This document shows positions 17,447 to 27,728 of a stretch of DNA of 64,000 nucleotides, piece after piece. Within the stretch, counting starts at the first letter, position 1; each line of letters begins with the position of its first letter. Made by a program: the position numbers and the translations under genes. The DNA lies in contig JBAZSD010000007.1 of the NCBI GenBank assembly GCA_041662605.1, positions 1 through 64,000 of the forward strand, given 5' to 3'. The notes beneath the pieces are model-generated. The model ran no database searches. It worked only from the letters and a program-made list of their open reading frames with translations, and was not told where the DNA came from. Origin of the DNA: Desulfomonilaceae bacterium (GTDB lineage Bacteria; Desulfobacterota; Desulfomonilia; Desulfomonilales; Desulfomonilaceae).

Positions 17447-19468
17447 TCACTCCGGTCCGCTTGTCTTTTTCCGATTAGGGCTAAACATCCCCGAACCCAC
17501 GGTACTGGCATCAATCCAACATTGAAACATCAATATGCTCCATATGGTGGAGGCCCAGTTCTGTTTTCCCGAAAAGTGCTCCTGCCGGATTTTCTTGACC
17601 ACGTTCGCGTCTAAATAATTATTAGATATCAGAGCCTTTTCTGAAAGAGCGTCTTCCACCCAGTCTCTAAGTGGCCCGGCGAACCATCGTTGAAGCGGAA
17701 CCGCAAAGCCCTGTTTCGGACGTTCTATAAGATGTTGAGGGACATACTTATCAAGGACACGCCTCAGCAGCCACTTGGTTTGTCCATCGCGGATCTTCAT
17801 GTTAACCGGAATTCTAGCCGCAAACTCAACCACCCTATGGTCCAGAATGGGGACCCGCGCCTCAAGACTGACGGCCATAGATGCACGGTCGACCTTCACC
17901 AGGATATCATCGGGCAAATAGTTAGTAAGATCGATCAAGGACATAAGGTGATAATCGTGAAGTTTTCCCTCGATGTTTGAGTACCGCACTGAGTTTTTGG
18001 TGGCTGAAGCGCATTTCACGTATTGGTAACCAGGCTGTATGTTGTATGTTGTATGGTTGTACAGGCCGTTGAGGCTGTTCTGACCCACATAACCGGCTAG
18101 CCTGTGAACCCATTGACCAACATCCTTGGGCTCTCTGCCTAAAACTCGGAACATTGGAGACAAAGGCCATATAAGAGATTGGATTATGTTCTCAGGAATG
18201 CTCTGAATTAATGACCGAAAGATGCCCCTCAATGGTAATGGCGCTTTCCGGACCAGATTCCATGTCCGTCCTATCAGGGAATAGCGGGGATAACCCAGGA
18301 ATAACTCATCGCCCCCATCACCGGATAAACTCACGGTGACGTTTTGCCTCGCCAGCCGTGATACCAGGATTGTGGGTATCTGGGAAGAATCTGCGAACGG
18401 TTCATCATATATTTCGGGCAGAGACGGTATTATTTCTATCGCCTGCCTTTCAGTGGCGTAGAGTTCGGTGTGATCTGTGCCGAGGTGCCCCGCGACTCTA
18501 CGAGCGTATGGAGCCTCGTCGTAACCCCACTGATCAAAACCGATTGAAAAAGTACGGACTGGACGATTACTATGGGATTGCATCAAGGCCACTACCGTGG
18601 AAGAATCCACACCCCCGGACAGAAACGCGCCGATAGGCACATCGGATATCATTCGCAAAGCGATAGAATCCCTGAGCAGCCTATCGAGTTCAACCACCGC
18701 TTCGTCATCATTTCCAGGCCATGGATTTCTTGCGCCAGCCAGATATATGTCCTCAGCCGACCAGTAAGGCTCAGTGGACAATTCTGGATGGCGAATGCCG
18801 GACAGCTTCTCAGTATCAACTGTCAACATGTGACCGGGTTCAAGCTTGAATACCCCTTTGTAGATTGCATATGGGGCTGGTATATACATGTTCTGGAAGT
18901 AGAGTTCGACAGCCTCATGATCAATTTCACCGGAGAATTCAGGGTGGACCCGTAGCGCCTTTAGCTCTGAAGCAAAAACGAAATCCTTTCCTGACCAACC
19001 GTAATACAGAGGTTTTATACCGATCCTGTCTCTAACTAGAGACAGGGTCTTGTTCTGCTGGTCCCAAAGGGCGAATGCAAACATGCCTATGAATTTCTTC
19101 ACTGCCTGGACAAGGCCCCAAGCGCTTATAGCGGCGAGCATCACCTCAGTGTCGGAGTTACCCCGAAAGGCAGGAGCACTGCCCTGGTTCTCTAGCTCCT
19201 TTCTAATCGAGCGATAATTATAAACCTCGCCGTTAAAGGTGATCACATACCTGCGGCAAGCAGAGACCATAGGCTGCCTGCCTTCTGGAGAGAGATCCAG
19301 GATTGACAGCCTGCGGTGCCCAAGCGCCACCCCGTTGCGGCTATCAATCCAAACGCCGCTATCGTCCGGCCCACGATGCTGCAAGGTATCGGTCATGCGA
19401 ATGCAAACTTCTCTTAGAAAATCTGCAGTCGAAGATGTTTTACTGACGACTCCCCCTATGCCGCACAT
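17447..19468 (-). CDS. asnB: Asparagine synthase-like glutamine amidotransferase (2)
   Basis: A 673-residue AsnB paralogue. Cys2 in MCGIGGVV, HRGPDDSGVW and FNGEVYNYRSI mark the glutaminase domain; FLSGGVDSSTV marks the ATP-pyrophosphatase domain, followed by SLSGDGGDELFLGYPRY. It is longer than copy 1 and clearly different in sequence, so it is not a recent duplicate. Exopolysaccharide-type AsnB proteins of this length are common in glycan loci, where the amide acceptor may be a sugar carboxylate; that is inference. It lies between a GT4 gene and the GT2 polyprenyl-phosphate synthase gene. Confidence 0.9.
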   Translation of the reverse strand: MCGIGGVVSKTSSTADFLREVCIRMTDTLQHRGPDDSGVWIDSRNGVALGHRRLSILDLSPEGRQPMVSACRRYVITFNGEVYNYRSIRKELENQGSAPAFRGNSDTEVMLAAISAWGLVQAVKKFIGMFAFALWDQQNKTLSLVRDRIGIKPLYYGWSGKDFVFASELKALRVHPEFSGEIDHEAVELYFQNMYIPAPYAIYKGVFKLEPGHMLTVDTEKLSGIRHPELSTEPYWSAEDIYLAGARNPWPGNDDEAVVELDRLLRDSIALRMISDVPIGAFLSGGVDSSTVVALMQSHSNRPVRTFSIGFDQWGYDEAPYARRVAGHLGTDHTELYATERQAIEIIPSLPEIYDEPFADSSQIPTILVSRLARQNVTVSLSGDGGDELFLGYPRYSLIGRTWNLVRKAPLPLRGIFRSLIQSIPENIIQSLIWPLSPMFRVLGREPKDVGQWVHRLAGYVGQNSLNGLYNHTTYNIQPGYQYVKCASATKNSVRYSNIEGKLHDYHLMSLIDLTNYLPDDILVKVDRASMAVSLEARVPILDHRVVEFAARIPVNMKIRDGQTKWLLRRVLDKYVPQHLIERPKQGFAVPLQRWFAGPLRDWVEDALSEKALISNNYLDANVVKKIRQEHFSGKQNWASTIWSILMFQCWIDASTVGSGMFSPNRKKTSGPE

Positions 19469-19504
19469 TGGCTTGCCGATGTTAAGGATTGCCTCATATC
19501 CTGA

Positions 19505-20596
19505 TCACGACAAAAGCACTTGCTCATATTTTTCCACTATGGTGGATACCCCAAAATGCTTCCCCAATGAATCTAGAGTTTTAGACCTATTTGTTCGTTC
19601 AAAATGTTCGGGCAGGATTTTTAGGTTTGCGGGGTCCATCAATCGGTCAGCGTTCCCTGTCAATTCCATGATTTCTCTGGTTCCACCTGGACAATCAGTC
19701 GCCAGCACGGGACATCCGCAAGCCAACGCCTCAAGCAGCACGTTCGGTAGTCCCTCGAACCTGCTCGATGACACAAAAAAGTCCGCATACTTGAACCAGG
19801 GATATGGGTTAGCCTGAAAACCCGGGAAAAACACCACATCTGAAACCCGGAGTTTATGGCAATAATTGATCAACTCCTGTTTCATGGGACCCTGTCCTAG
19901 TATCCACAACCTTGCGTTTTTATTATCCTGTTGAAATACATTAAACGCTGAAATCAACGCTTCAAAATTCTTTGCATAACACAAACGCCCTGCTGATATT
20001 ATTTGTGGCCCCTCGCCATAACTAGAAAACGGATTTTGAGAATTAATTAGGTTGGCGGTGATCTGATCGATATCGACCGGATTCAGGATTTTTCTCAATT
20101 TACGCCGATCAACACGAAAATTTTCCTCCAGGTCCTTCAGCATGTAGCCCGACTGACAAATTACAACGTCGGCCTTGGGGTAGAGCGTCTTGTATAGGAC
20201 TCTCATTAGTCGGGGATATCTTGGATAGTGAGGCTCCCTCAGTGACTCGCTAATACACGTGCTTTCACGCAAAATAATCTTTGTCTTTTTGGGTAGGAAC
20301 GACTTCATCATTATTGCCATCAGATTCACCGTACCCGTGGCGGACAGCACTATGTCAGGTCTAATAGGGCGAATGGTTTTTAGAAGAGGCAAAAATCCCT
20401 TGAGGACCCAATCCACATTAAGAAATGTGACATCGATATCGGAGGGTATTAGTCTCCTGAACTCTCCCTTGTTCATGACCACGATCAGGTGGAGCTTGAA
20501 TTTGTCTCTGCTGAGGTGGTTAAGGAGGGTGAGCATCACCTTGTGAGTTCCACCCCCCTCGACATTAGGCAATACAAAAACTACTTTCTGCTTCAA
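19505..20596 (-). CDS. Glycosyltransferase family 4
   Basis: A 363-residue GT-B protein. It opens KVVFVLPNVEGGGTHKVMLT (acceptor-side glycine loop). The donor domain has IISAGRLCYAKNFEALISAF and SSSRFEGLPNVLLEALACG (E-x7-E), followed by GTREIMELT, the usual GT4 C-terminal signature. It is three bases from the upstream GT4 gene and resembles it, suggesting two successive hexose additions. Specificity unknown. Confidence 0.9.
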   Translation of the reverse strand: MKQKVVFVLPNVEGGGTHKVMLTLLNHLSRDKFKLHLIVVMNKGEFRRLIPSDIDVTFLNVDWVLKGFLPLLKTIRPIRPDIVLSATGTVNLMAIMMKSFLPKKTKIILRESTCISESLREPHYPRYPRLMRVLYKTLYPKADVVICQSGYMLKDLEENFRVDRRKLRKILNPVDIDQITANLINSQNPFSSYGEGPQIISAGRLCYAKNFEALISAFNVFQQDNKNARLWILGQGPMKQELINYCHKLRVSDVVFFPGFQANPYPWFKYADFFVSSSRFEGLPNVLLEALACGCPVLATDCPGGTREIMELTGNADRLMDPANLKILPEHFERTNRSKTLDSLGKHFGVSTIVEKYEQVLLS

Positions 20597-20599
20597 CTC

Positions 20600-21709
20600 T
20601 TATTTATGCCTTCCACACTCGATCACCCGCTCAATCAAATCTTCCCATTGCTTCATAATTCGCTCCACCGAATATTTTTCTGCCGATTTGGCCGCTTCAA
20701 GGCCGAGTCGGTGTCTCTCCTCATCGTCGTTTAGAAGCCTCTCCATAGCTCTTGCAAGTGCATCTACATCCGACGGAGGAACTAGGATACCATCTACGGC
20801 ATCTTGAATAATCTCTCGAGGACCAACAGGACAGTCAAAGCTGACAACCGGAAGGCCACAGGTCATGGCTTCCAAAACAACCATGGGCAAGCATTCGGAT
20901 TCTGAAGAAACCACTACCATGTCGGAGTTTTTTAGCAAACTCCATGGGTGTTTAATTTGTCCCCAAAATCTAACCCGTTGTATTATTCCCAGTCGGGAGG
21001 CCAAGCTGATTAACTCCTCACGAAGCGGGCCATCGCCGACGAGGTTCAGAAAACAATCTGGTTCATAAGAAATCTTAGCGAATGCTTCAAGCAGGAGGTC
21101 AAATTGCTTTATCGGTACAAAGCGACCCATGGCAGCAATGTTTCTGTTCCCCGGTAATTTAGGAGCGTTAAGGGCATCCAGCCCTTCGAGCAGCACGGGA
21201 TTCGGGATACTGACTCCCTTCCTTCTAATCCTGTCCGGAAAACATTCAATTGCCTTCAAATTTGGCGCTACCAGCATACTAGCAAGCGGGTATAAGCAGC
21301 GCCTAAGCATATTCCAGGGCCGTTCCATATGGGACGAAGGTGGATAACCATGCTCTACAATGATTAGCGGCACACCTTGCGCCAGTGTGGCAATGATAGT
21401 CCTGACGTTGGCGCTATTGAGATGAGAGATGACACAGTCAGGCTTCGAATCACTTATGGCCTTTCGTAACAGGGAATTGCGTCTGACGTTTTTCCAAATT
21501 CCGTCCCAAACGTCCTCCGCAGGCCCCCCAAAATTCAGATTAATTTGTTTGATGGAAGGGTGCAGGTCGTAAAAGTTATCAAAATCGAAAGGCATATAAG
21601 TCACTATTGTTATCATATAGCCTTTGGACGCCAAGCAATTGGCAAGGATCGAAACAACCCTCTCTGCGCCGCCGGCGCTCAAACTCGGAATGACAAGAGT
21701 TATTCTCAA
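20600..21709 (-). CDS. Glycosyltransferase family 4
   Basis: A 369-residue GT-B protein. It starts MRITLVIPSLSAGGAERVVS, a hallmark of GalNAc/GlcNAc-type GT4 enzymes such as PglH/PglJ relatives. The donor domain shows NIAAMGRFVPIKQFDLLLEA, SSESECLPMVVLEAMTCG and GPREIIQDAVDGILVPP. It is packed against the next GT4 gene (three bases apart). The PglH/J similarity is at the motif level only. Confidence 0.9.
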   Translation of the reverse strand: MRITLVIPSLSAGGAERVVSILANCLASKGYMITIVTYMPFDFDNFYDLHPSIKQINLNFGGPAEDVWDGIWKNVRRNSLLRKAISDSKPDCVISHLNSANVRTIIATLAQGVPLIIVEHGYPPSSHMERPWNMLRRCLYPLASMLVAPNLKAIECFPDRIRRKGVSIPNPVLLEGLDALNAPKLPGNRNIAAMGRFVPIKQFDLLLEAFAKISYEPDCFLNLVGDGPLREELISLASRLGIIQRVRFWGQIKHPWSLLKNSDMVVVSSESECLPMVVLEAMTCGLPVVSFDCPVGPREIIQDAVDGILVPPSDVDALARAMERLLNDDEERHRLGLEAAKSAEKYSVERIMKQWEDLIERVIECGRHK

Positions 21710-21765
21710 TAGTTATTGCCCTTGAGGATTGGGTCGTTTGATATACTCAGCATGAGAAAATCTAG

Positions 21766-22710
21766 TTATTCCACCGTGGTACTTCTATGGTTCACAAGAC
21801 TATCGTGCAAATAGAGGGCGAAACCCTTGGGGAGCATGAGAAACCATAGAATCTTAGCGGGGAGATTGTTTAGATCTCGGATTTGTTCCAGGATCGGTAT
21901 CCCTAGATGAAAACAGCTTCTCAAATAGGTCGTGACGTGTAACAAAAATACCGGTCTCGACGTGCGCCAGTGGTCCATAAAATCGCAGAGAAACATAAGG
22001 CTCAATGACCGCATGCCAGACGCATTGCGAGGGTAGGTACGGCTATTACAGGTCGACTCTGTTTCAGAATGATAGATGCGCAGAGGTTCGTTGAGGAGTC
22101 GTACCTTGTATTTCTTGGCAATTCTGAACCATAATGTGCCTTCAGGTAAATAAGATCCGGTGAATTCCTCTGAAAATCTGGAAACCCTGTAGATTTCAGT
22201 CCTGCCGCAGTACCACTTCTCACCTCTTATTTTGTACTTGAAATATAATTCTATGAAATCAGAATCAGAAATATGTCTTGGGAACTCTTCACCAACAATC
22301 TGTCCTGAGCGGTTCTTGCAGAGAGCTGCAACTCCGAAAGATCTATGGCGTTCATTGCCAGGGATGGACTCCAGGCAAGTCATGAATTGCTGCAAGGTCT
22401 CGGGGACAAATTCGTCATCAGAATCGGCGCAAAGAAAATATTCGCCACGAGCCAGATCTGCTGCCCTGTTCCAGGCTATATGTTTCCCTTGATTCTCTTG
22501 AAAATAAAAACGTATGGGAAAACGATTTTCCGCCTGCCATTCTCGCACCAATTCAGAGGTACTATCAATAGATCCGTCGTCTATTATCAACCATTCGAAA
22601 TCGCGGTAAGTCTGAGTACAAAGACTTTCATAGACCCTATGCAGAGTATATCCCCTATTAAAAGTTGGCGTGAATACTGTAAAATAAATAGTATTTGCCG
22701 AAGCATGCAA
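21766..22710 (-). CDS. Glycosyltransferase family 2
   Basis: A 314-residue GT-A enzyme. VFTPTFNRGYTLHRVYESL, WLIIDDGSIDSTSELV and LCADSDDEFVPE (metal-binding DxD) are in the usual order. The C-terminal part holds HSETESTCN and no membrane helix, so it is likely a cytoplasmic or peripheral transferase. It belongs to a run of GT genes (19.5-24.7 kb) with short gaps. Donor unknown. Confidence 0.87.
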   Translation of the reverse strand: MHASANTIYFTVFTPTFNRGYTLHRVYESLCTQTYRDFEWLIIDDGSIDSTSELVREWQAENRFPIRFYFQENQGKHIAWNRAADLARGEYFLCADSDDEFVPETLQQFMTCLESIPGNERHRSFGVAALCKNRSGQIVGEEFPRHISDSDFIELYFKYKIRGEKWYCGRTEIYRVSRFSEEFTGSYLPEGTLWFRIAKKYKVRLLNEPLRIYHSETESTCNSRTYPRNASGMRSLSLMFLCDFMDHWRTSRPVFLLHVTTYLRSCFHLGIPILEQIRDLNNLPAKILWFLMLPKGFALYLHDSLVNHRSTTVE

Positions 22711-22833
22711 AATAGATTCCTACTGACCGATTGGAAAATCGCCTGAAAAGCTAAAAATCCAAAATTCGATTAAAAAATCTGACGAAGAATCTAGACTTTC
22801 GGGTGAAATTTGAAGCACATGCTTGTTGGATGC

Positions 22834-23817
22834 TCAACTCCCGAGCCTTAGATTACGTAACCGATCATAGATCGATTTTGGAAGTATTGTCCTCAGGGCA
22901 TGTGCCATCTCAATTTCCAGATTCCATGCAAGGAAAAACAACATGAATGGAACGCACAATATACCAGATCTACGGCATTTTCGCACAAAAGTGAGAAAGG
23001 GACTCCTGTGATGCGGATCAAGTCTCTTATAGGTCCAAGGTAGCCAGTACCCGGAATGTTTGTAAAAAACGTACGCTGATTTAAGATCCCAATTGGGTTC
23101 CAGAGCCCCCCTGTAAAGGCCGTATAAATTAATAAAATGCTCTTCTTTGGTCCACAAATTTGCACTGACTTGATTTTCGTGGAGTCGGTAAAATACCATT
23201 CTAGATCGAAGCAAGGCGCTTCGCCCAGGTGAAGCTGCTTGCAAAAGGAGCGCCCGATCAAAGATCGGAGAATACTTTCGTTCAAACTCGGGCCAATTAA
23301 ATTCGGGAAGGGCACTAGTCCGGTACATGGTCGAACCAAAGTGAAGACGTGCTCCTCGAAGTAACTCTAGAGCGAGCTGACTGACATCTTCAAAAACATG
23401 GGCCTCTGATGATGCACAAGAATAAGGTGGTAAGTCATCGGAATCAAGGAATACGATAGATTCACTTGCTACGAACTGAAGGTCTCCGTATTTCTCCATG
23501 ATGTCGATTTCAAACTCAACTAGTTGCGGATGCATCATGTCATCATCATGAAATACCATCAGGTATTTCGAATCTAGATAGTTTTGGAAAGCTGCCTGTA
23601 CATTCGCAATTTGACCAATATTCCTTTCGTGTTTAAGATAGATCATTCTACGATCAGAAAATTGGCTCAGAATTGCTCCGTATTCTTTTTTGCCTGGGTC
23701 GTGTAGAACGACGAGACGATAATCCTTAAATGTTTGTGCAAGGATCGACCTTAGACAGTCTTCAATGAATTCGGGGCGGTCATGAGTCATAACACATATT
23801 GTCAATAGTGGAGGCAT
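22834..23817 (-). CDS. Glycosyltransferase family 2
   Basis: A 327-residue GT-A enzyme. ICVMTHDRPEFIEDCLRSIL begins the fold, and MVFHDDDMMHPQLVEFEID gives the metal-binding acidic cluster. A hydrophobic stretch near the C-terminus (ILCVPFMLFFLAWNL) suggests membrane association. It ends 123 bp before the start of the next downstream GT2 gene; that gap has no feature I can name. Confidence 0.85.
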   Translation of the reverse strand: MPPLLTICVMTHDRPEFIEDCLRSILAQTFKDYRLVVLHDPGKKEYGAILSQFSDRRMIYLKHERNIGQIANVQAAFQNYLDSKYLMVFHDDDMMHPQLVEFEIDIMEKYGDLQFVASESIVFLDSDDLPPYSCASSEAHVFEDVSQLALELLRGARLHFGSTMYRTSALPEFNWPEFERKYSPIFDRALLLQAASPGRSALLRSRMVFYRLHENQVSANLWTKEEHFINLYGLYRGALEPNWDLKSAYVFYKHSGYWLPWTYKRLDPHHRSPFLTFVRKCRRSGILCVPFMLFFLAWNLEIEMAHALRTILPKSIYDRLRNLRLGS

Positions 23818-23841
23818 TTTCGATATCCCATCGCTTGATTA

Positions 23842-24720
23842 TCAAATCTGTCGCCAGTTTGGCGGCACAATTGAGTTCGTATCGATCGCCATTGATCTGA
23901 ACCACTTCTTTGGTGAAAACACAATCTTGTTGGGATAATCGCTAAGCCAAGCCCCCCACCAGCTAAAGGTGCTGTTTGCTATAATATGGTGCCGACATTG
24001 ACTGATCAACCTCAAATCTTCGTAATCCTGGTCAGGTCCATTATGTGTAACGTAGGTGCAGCGCCAATCGAGCTTCAAGTATTGTTGAATCCATTCTTTA
24101 TCATCTGAAAAAACATAGAAATGGGGATCATCAATCTCTCGGGCAATTCGATTAGCGGCTTCCAAATAATACGAAATCGGACAAAGACCATGGAAATTGT
24201 AGGTGGTCGGGTCGGACACATAGTCTCCGCGACGGATATGCAAGCTCACCGATTGTTGAAAGAAAATTTCGCGGGCCAAAGCTTCGTTTTCATGGTGCGC
24301 AGGTGTCTTAACTTTGAATTCTCGCCTTATCACTGGTTCGATATCTTTGAAATATTTTTCAGAGCACCAATACCCCACCAGATAAATATTTCCCGGAAGC
24401 TTAAGAACTGTCGGATCGAAGGATTGCCGACGTTCCAGAGCAATGCTCCTTAATCTTGTCGGACGGAGAGAGGGTATAAATCTGAAAACTCGACCGCAGG
24501 TTTTCTTCATTATTGAGCCCCTGAAACTGGCAATTTCTTCGGCAGAGGCAAACTCCTCAATAATGTTAAAGTGCGAGAGAGCATAGAAACGTTTAGGGTC
24601 ATTTTTGAAAAAAGAGATGTCTAGTTTAAGTGTAGATCTGTTCCTATAGGCAATAGCCCTAGCTGTGGCATACTGGAACATTTGATTACCCAGGCCACCA
24701 ATCAATCGCACTATCACCAT
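23842..24720 (-). CDS. Alpha-1,2-fucosyltransferase family protein (GT11)
   Basis: A 292-residue GT11 protein of the usual length. It begins with the family signature VRLIGGLGNQMFQYATARA. SLHIRRGDYVSD (about residues 155-166) is the GDP-sugar binding HxRRGD motif shared with alpha-1,6-fucosyltransferases and NodZ. NSTFSWWGAWLSDYPNKIV is the C-terminal family motif. Known members add L-fucose from GDP-fucose. No GDP-fucose synthesis genes lie in this window, so the donor must come from elsewhere or the enzyme uses another GDP-sugar. Confidence 0.92.
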   Translation of the reverse strand: MVIVRLIGGLGNQMFQYATARAIAYRNRSTLKLDISFFKNDPKRFYALSHFNIIEEFASAEEIASFRGSIMKKTCGRVFRFIPSLRPTRLRSIALERRQSFDPTVLKLPGNIYLVGYWCSEKYFKDIEPVIRREFKVKTPAHHENEALAREIFFQQSVSLHIRRGDYVSDPTTYNFHGLCPISYYLEAANRIAREIDDPHFYVFSDDKEWIQQYLKLDWRCTYVTHNGPDQDYEDLRLISQCRHHIIANSTFSWWGAWLSDYPNKIVFSPKKWFRSMAIDTNSIVPPNWRQI

Positions 24721-24893
24721 TAATTACAATCTCCACATTGGACAGAAAAGCTTAAAAAGGTAATTTTGACAATTAGTTGATCTATTTCTGCTATTCGTAA
24801 GTTAGCAAATATTGACAAATTTCCCTGATAAATAGTGTTTACGCTTGTATCGGTAAAGATCAAGACCATTGTTTCAAGTTCCATCCATAGTTT

Positions 24894-25766
24894 CTACTGT
24901 TCACTGCTATCTAAGAACAAGAAATTATGTGTGCCTAATGTGTCAATCCCTTTCTTACAGATAATCTCAATCTGGCTCATTTTAATCTCTTTACGCTGGT
25001 CTGTGGCTGTGAATGATCGGTAGCCATGGCTCCAGAACATATCAAATGTCGCCTCTAAATAAGGATTGATATGGACACCCTTTGGCTGATGTTCGGTAAC
25101 ACAAATTTCAACCATCCATATAGGTTTAGGTTTTTGTTTAAGAATTTCCTCTGCTCCTTTTAGCATTTGGAACTCTGCGCCTTCTATATCAACCAGGATA
25201 AAACACCGCTGCCCGCAAACCCTTGATCCCAAAATCGTGTCTAACGTTGAAATTGGCGTATAAGATTTTAAAGACTCTGACGTGTTCCCCGCCCATCCTT
25301 TAATAATGGATGCTCCTGTATAAGCGCCATATATTTCGATCAAACTTGCCCTTTCTCCGATCGCTAAAGGAAAAATCTCTATTTTGCTTTGCCAACCATT
25401 TGCAATGATGTTTTTATAAAGTAATCTTAAATTTATTTCTATTGGCTCAAATGCAATTGTACGGGCACCGGCTTGTAAAGCGAGACAACAATAATAACCA
25501 TAGTTGGCTCCAACATTTATAAAGATATCTGTTTGACCTATGAACTGTTGCGCAATCCTGACTTCTTGTTGCTCATAGCTTCCATTCTCCATTGATGGCA
25601 TACCAATGAAATAAAAACCGAAAGGAGTCAACACAGGCGCTCTGTTTGCAAAACTGTTTTGAAAAAGCAGAGTTCTAACATTTCGATATGTTTCAGCAAG
25701 AATCGGAAATCTCTCAATTTGAGATCTCAGAAAGTTACGGATATGATTTTTTACAGAAATATTCAC
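24894..25766 (-). CDS. FkbM-family methyltransferase
   Basis: A 290-residue SAM methyltransferase. DIFINVGANYGYYCCLALQAG and TIAFEPIEINLRLLYKNI form the SAM site, and FILVDIEGAEFQMLKGAEEIL carries the FkbM hallmark DIEGAE. The family O-methylates sugars and macrolides. A second FkbM gene lies next to it (25915-26769) but is not a close copy. The region 24721-24893 downstream holds nothing I can name. Confidence 0.88.
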   Translation of the reverse strand: MNISVKNHIRNFLRSQIERFPILAETYRNVRTLLFQNSFANRAPVLTPFGFYFIGMPSMENGSYEQQEVRIAQQFIGQTDIFINVGANYGYYCCLALQAGARTIAFEPIEINLRLLYKNIIANGWQSKIEIFPLAIGERASLIEIYGAYTGASIIKGWAGNTSESLKSYTPISTLDTILGSRVCGQRCFILVDIEGAEFQMLKGAEEILKQKPKPIWMVEICVTEHQPKGVHINPYLEATFDMFWSHGYRSFTATDQRKEIKMSQIEIICKKGIDTLGTHNFLFLDSSEQ

Positions 25767-25914
25767 ATCGTTACTCCTAAAATCAGTTGACGCTGCTTAG
25801 TGTACTGTTTCAGACATTTCAATCCGAGAAAGTTGTTAGTTTTTGATTTTTAAGTAGCCACTCTTGCCTTCTTTTGTCTTTGGCCTTTTCGACGTTGTCC
25901 CATCGTTCGATAAT

Positions 25915-26769
25915 TCAGTCGTATGACTTATTATGGGCATAAATTAGAATGTCCTGAAACAGTTCTGTTATGAATGGCGGCCTAAAAAAGCCGCTAATTT
26001 GGTAAGTAAAATTATTTTGCTCAAGAGATTTCAACATTGCTGATAATTTGTCATTTTCTTGCAAGGAAATGTGAAGATGATACTCAATAATAATCTCCTT
26101 GATTAGTTTGATCTTTCCAGTATTTGATAATTCGTCGATTGCAGAATTCTCAGCGCCTTCTATGTCCATTTTCAGCAGATCTACAATTTCCCCTACAAAA
26201 CCCGACAAAGGAACACAATCAACTTTTTTGGTCTTCATTCCGTGTCTTGGAGTAATTAAATTTCCTGTAAGGTTAGCAATATGACTTGGGTCGTAGTAGA
26301 AACTCATTTCGTTTCTGGATCCATGGATTGCTTTGTTAATTAACGTCACTCCGTCAAGGCGATTATTTCGCTGAACATTTTTTTTCAACATGTTAAAGAT
26401 CTTCTCGTCAGGTTCGAACGCGATTATTCTGCATTCCGGATAGAATGTCTTAAAAAAGATCGCCGAAAGTCCTATATTAGTCCCTGAATCTATTATCAGG
26501 GGATTTTTCGTTGTCGAGACAAACTGATACACCTTATTGATGAAGATTTCTTCGTACATGAAAATCAGGGCCCTGTAATCAACAAACTCAATGCTAAAAC
26601 CTTGAATGTTTTCGGTTGTCTCACGTAATTTGAGGATTTTTTCAAAACACAGATAATCTATGATCAGTCTAAGGTAATCCGATAGCAATCTTGTTCGATG
26701 TCGAGTCTCATATCTTAAAATTAAACCTATGTTTCTCATCATATTTAAAATTAAATTAATATTTAACAT
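25915..26769 (-). CDS. FkbM-family methyltransferase
   Basis: A 284-residue SAM methyltransferase. PLIIDSGTNIGLSAIFFK and CRIIAFEPDEKIFNMLKKNV form the SAM pocket; LLKMDIEGAENSAIDEL is the FkbM signature. It is AT-richer than its neighbours, which may indicate a separate origin. Its start overlaps the stop of the upstream GT2 gene by one base (TGATG), implying coupling. Several nearby Met codons make the exact start uncertain by up to ten residues. Confidence 0.87.
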   Translation of the reverse strand: MLNINLILNMMRNIGLILRYETRHRTRLLSDYLRLIIDYLCFEKILKLRETTENIQGFSIEFVDYRALIFMYEEIFINKVYQFVSTTKNPLIIDSGTNIGLSAIFFKTFYPECRIIAFEPDEKIFNMLKKNVQRNNRLDGVTLINKAIHGSRNEMSFYYDPSHIANLTGNLITPRHGMKTKKVDCVPLSGFVGEIVDLLKMDIEGAENSAIDELSNTGKIKLIKEIIIEYHLHISLQENDKLSAMLKSLEQNNFTYQISGFFRPPFITELFQDILIYAHNKSYD

Positions 26770-27728
26770 CAGAAAATACCTTCAATGCTGGTCAGAAAAG
26801 TCTTCCATTTCATCAATAACCACTCGTTTCGAATTATTAATCTCTTTATAAAAGGAGGCATTACAGTCACCAATTTTTCCGTCAACCCAAAAAAGCGTAA
26901 GGCTATTCGAAACCTGAAACCAAGACTACTCAGCACGGCTTTGCTTTGCAGATATGTTAAATAATGTTTGTCCTTATATCGATAGAAATACAAACCATTG
27001 TTGAGAAGGAAATTCCAACAAAATTGTCGAGCAAAATTTACAGGCATCAATGTCGCCAAAATGAACTTGCCTACAACGGCCAAGGAGTAATCACCTTGGG
27101 CTCTAAGGTCAGGACCTATAAACAGTTCGTAATATGGCGTCACTATAGCTTTCAGTGGCCCCACCGATTTAATAGCGCTAAACAAAACAGCGAGATGGGG
27201 ATAGCATGAATTGTGATAGTTAAAAGCGTTTTCTATGAATGGGCCAAAGGTCTTCATGTTGTAGACTGCGCCACTAATCAAACCAAAAGTTGCAAAAAGG
27301 AAATCCCAGTGGGCATCAAAACGTACCGTGTAAGACTGTTTTTCAGCAACATGAAATGATACGGCGAATAGATCAACATTAGAGCATAGCATGTTCAAAA
27401 TTTTCTCAACTGCGCAGGAACCAACGTGGTCATTGTCTGAAAGAATCCACAAGAATTCGTCTGGTTCAGCAAAAACGAAACCAAGAGCCGCATTTGCGCT
27501 CATCCCAATGTTATTCGGATTCTGCCTGAATTCTATGTTGGGTTCGTGGTATTTCTCTCTCAGACAATCGTTGACTCCGTTTGGGGAGCAATTGTCATTG
27601 ACCAATAACCTTACCCTGTCAGGGTAGCCCAGCAACTGTGGCGCCAATAAATCAAGCTGCTTTCTTAAAATTTCTGGCCTGTCGAATGTTGGGATATAGA
27701 TAAATAGTCTTGGTTCAGTATGTTTCAT
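26769..27728 (-). CDS. Glycosyltransferase family 2
   Basis: About 319 residues, GT-A fold. FIYIPTFDRPEILRKQLDLL, LLVNDNCSPNGVNDCL and WILSDNDHVGSCAVE (DND metal site) are visible. I chose the ATG at 27728 because CAGGAG lies eight bases upstream; the frame opens ten codons earlier. Its end overlaps the FkbM gene start. Like the adjacent FkbM gene it is AT-rich. Confidence 0.85.
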   Translation of the reverse strand: MKHTEPRLFIYIPTFDRPEILRKQLDLLAPQLLGYPDRVRLLVNDNCSPNGVNDCLREKYHEPNIEFRQNPNNIGMSANAALGFVFAEPDEFLWILSDNDHVGSCAVEKILNMLCSNVDLFAVSFHVAEKQSYTVRFDAHWDFLFATFGLISGAVYNMKTFGPFIENAFNYHNSCYPHLAVLFSAIKSVGPLKAIVTPYYELFIGPDLRAQGDYSLAVVGKFILATLMPVNFARQFCWNFLLNNGLYFYRYKDKHYLTYLQSKAVLSSLGFRFRIALRFFGLTEKLVTVMPPFIKRLIIRNEWLLMKWKTFLTSIEGIF

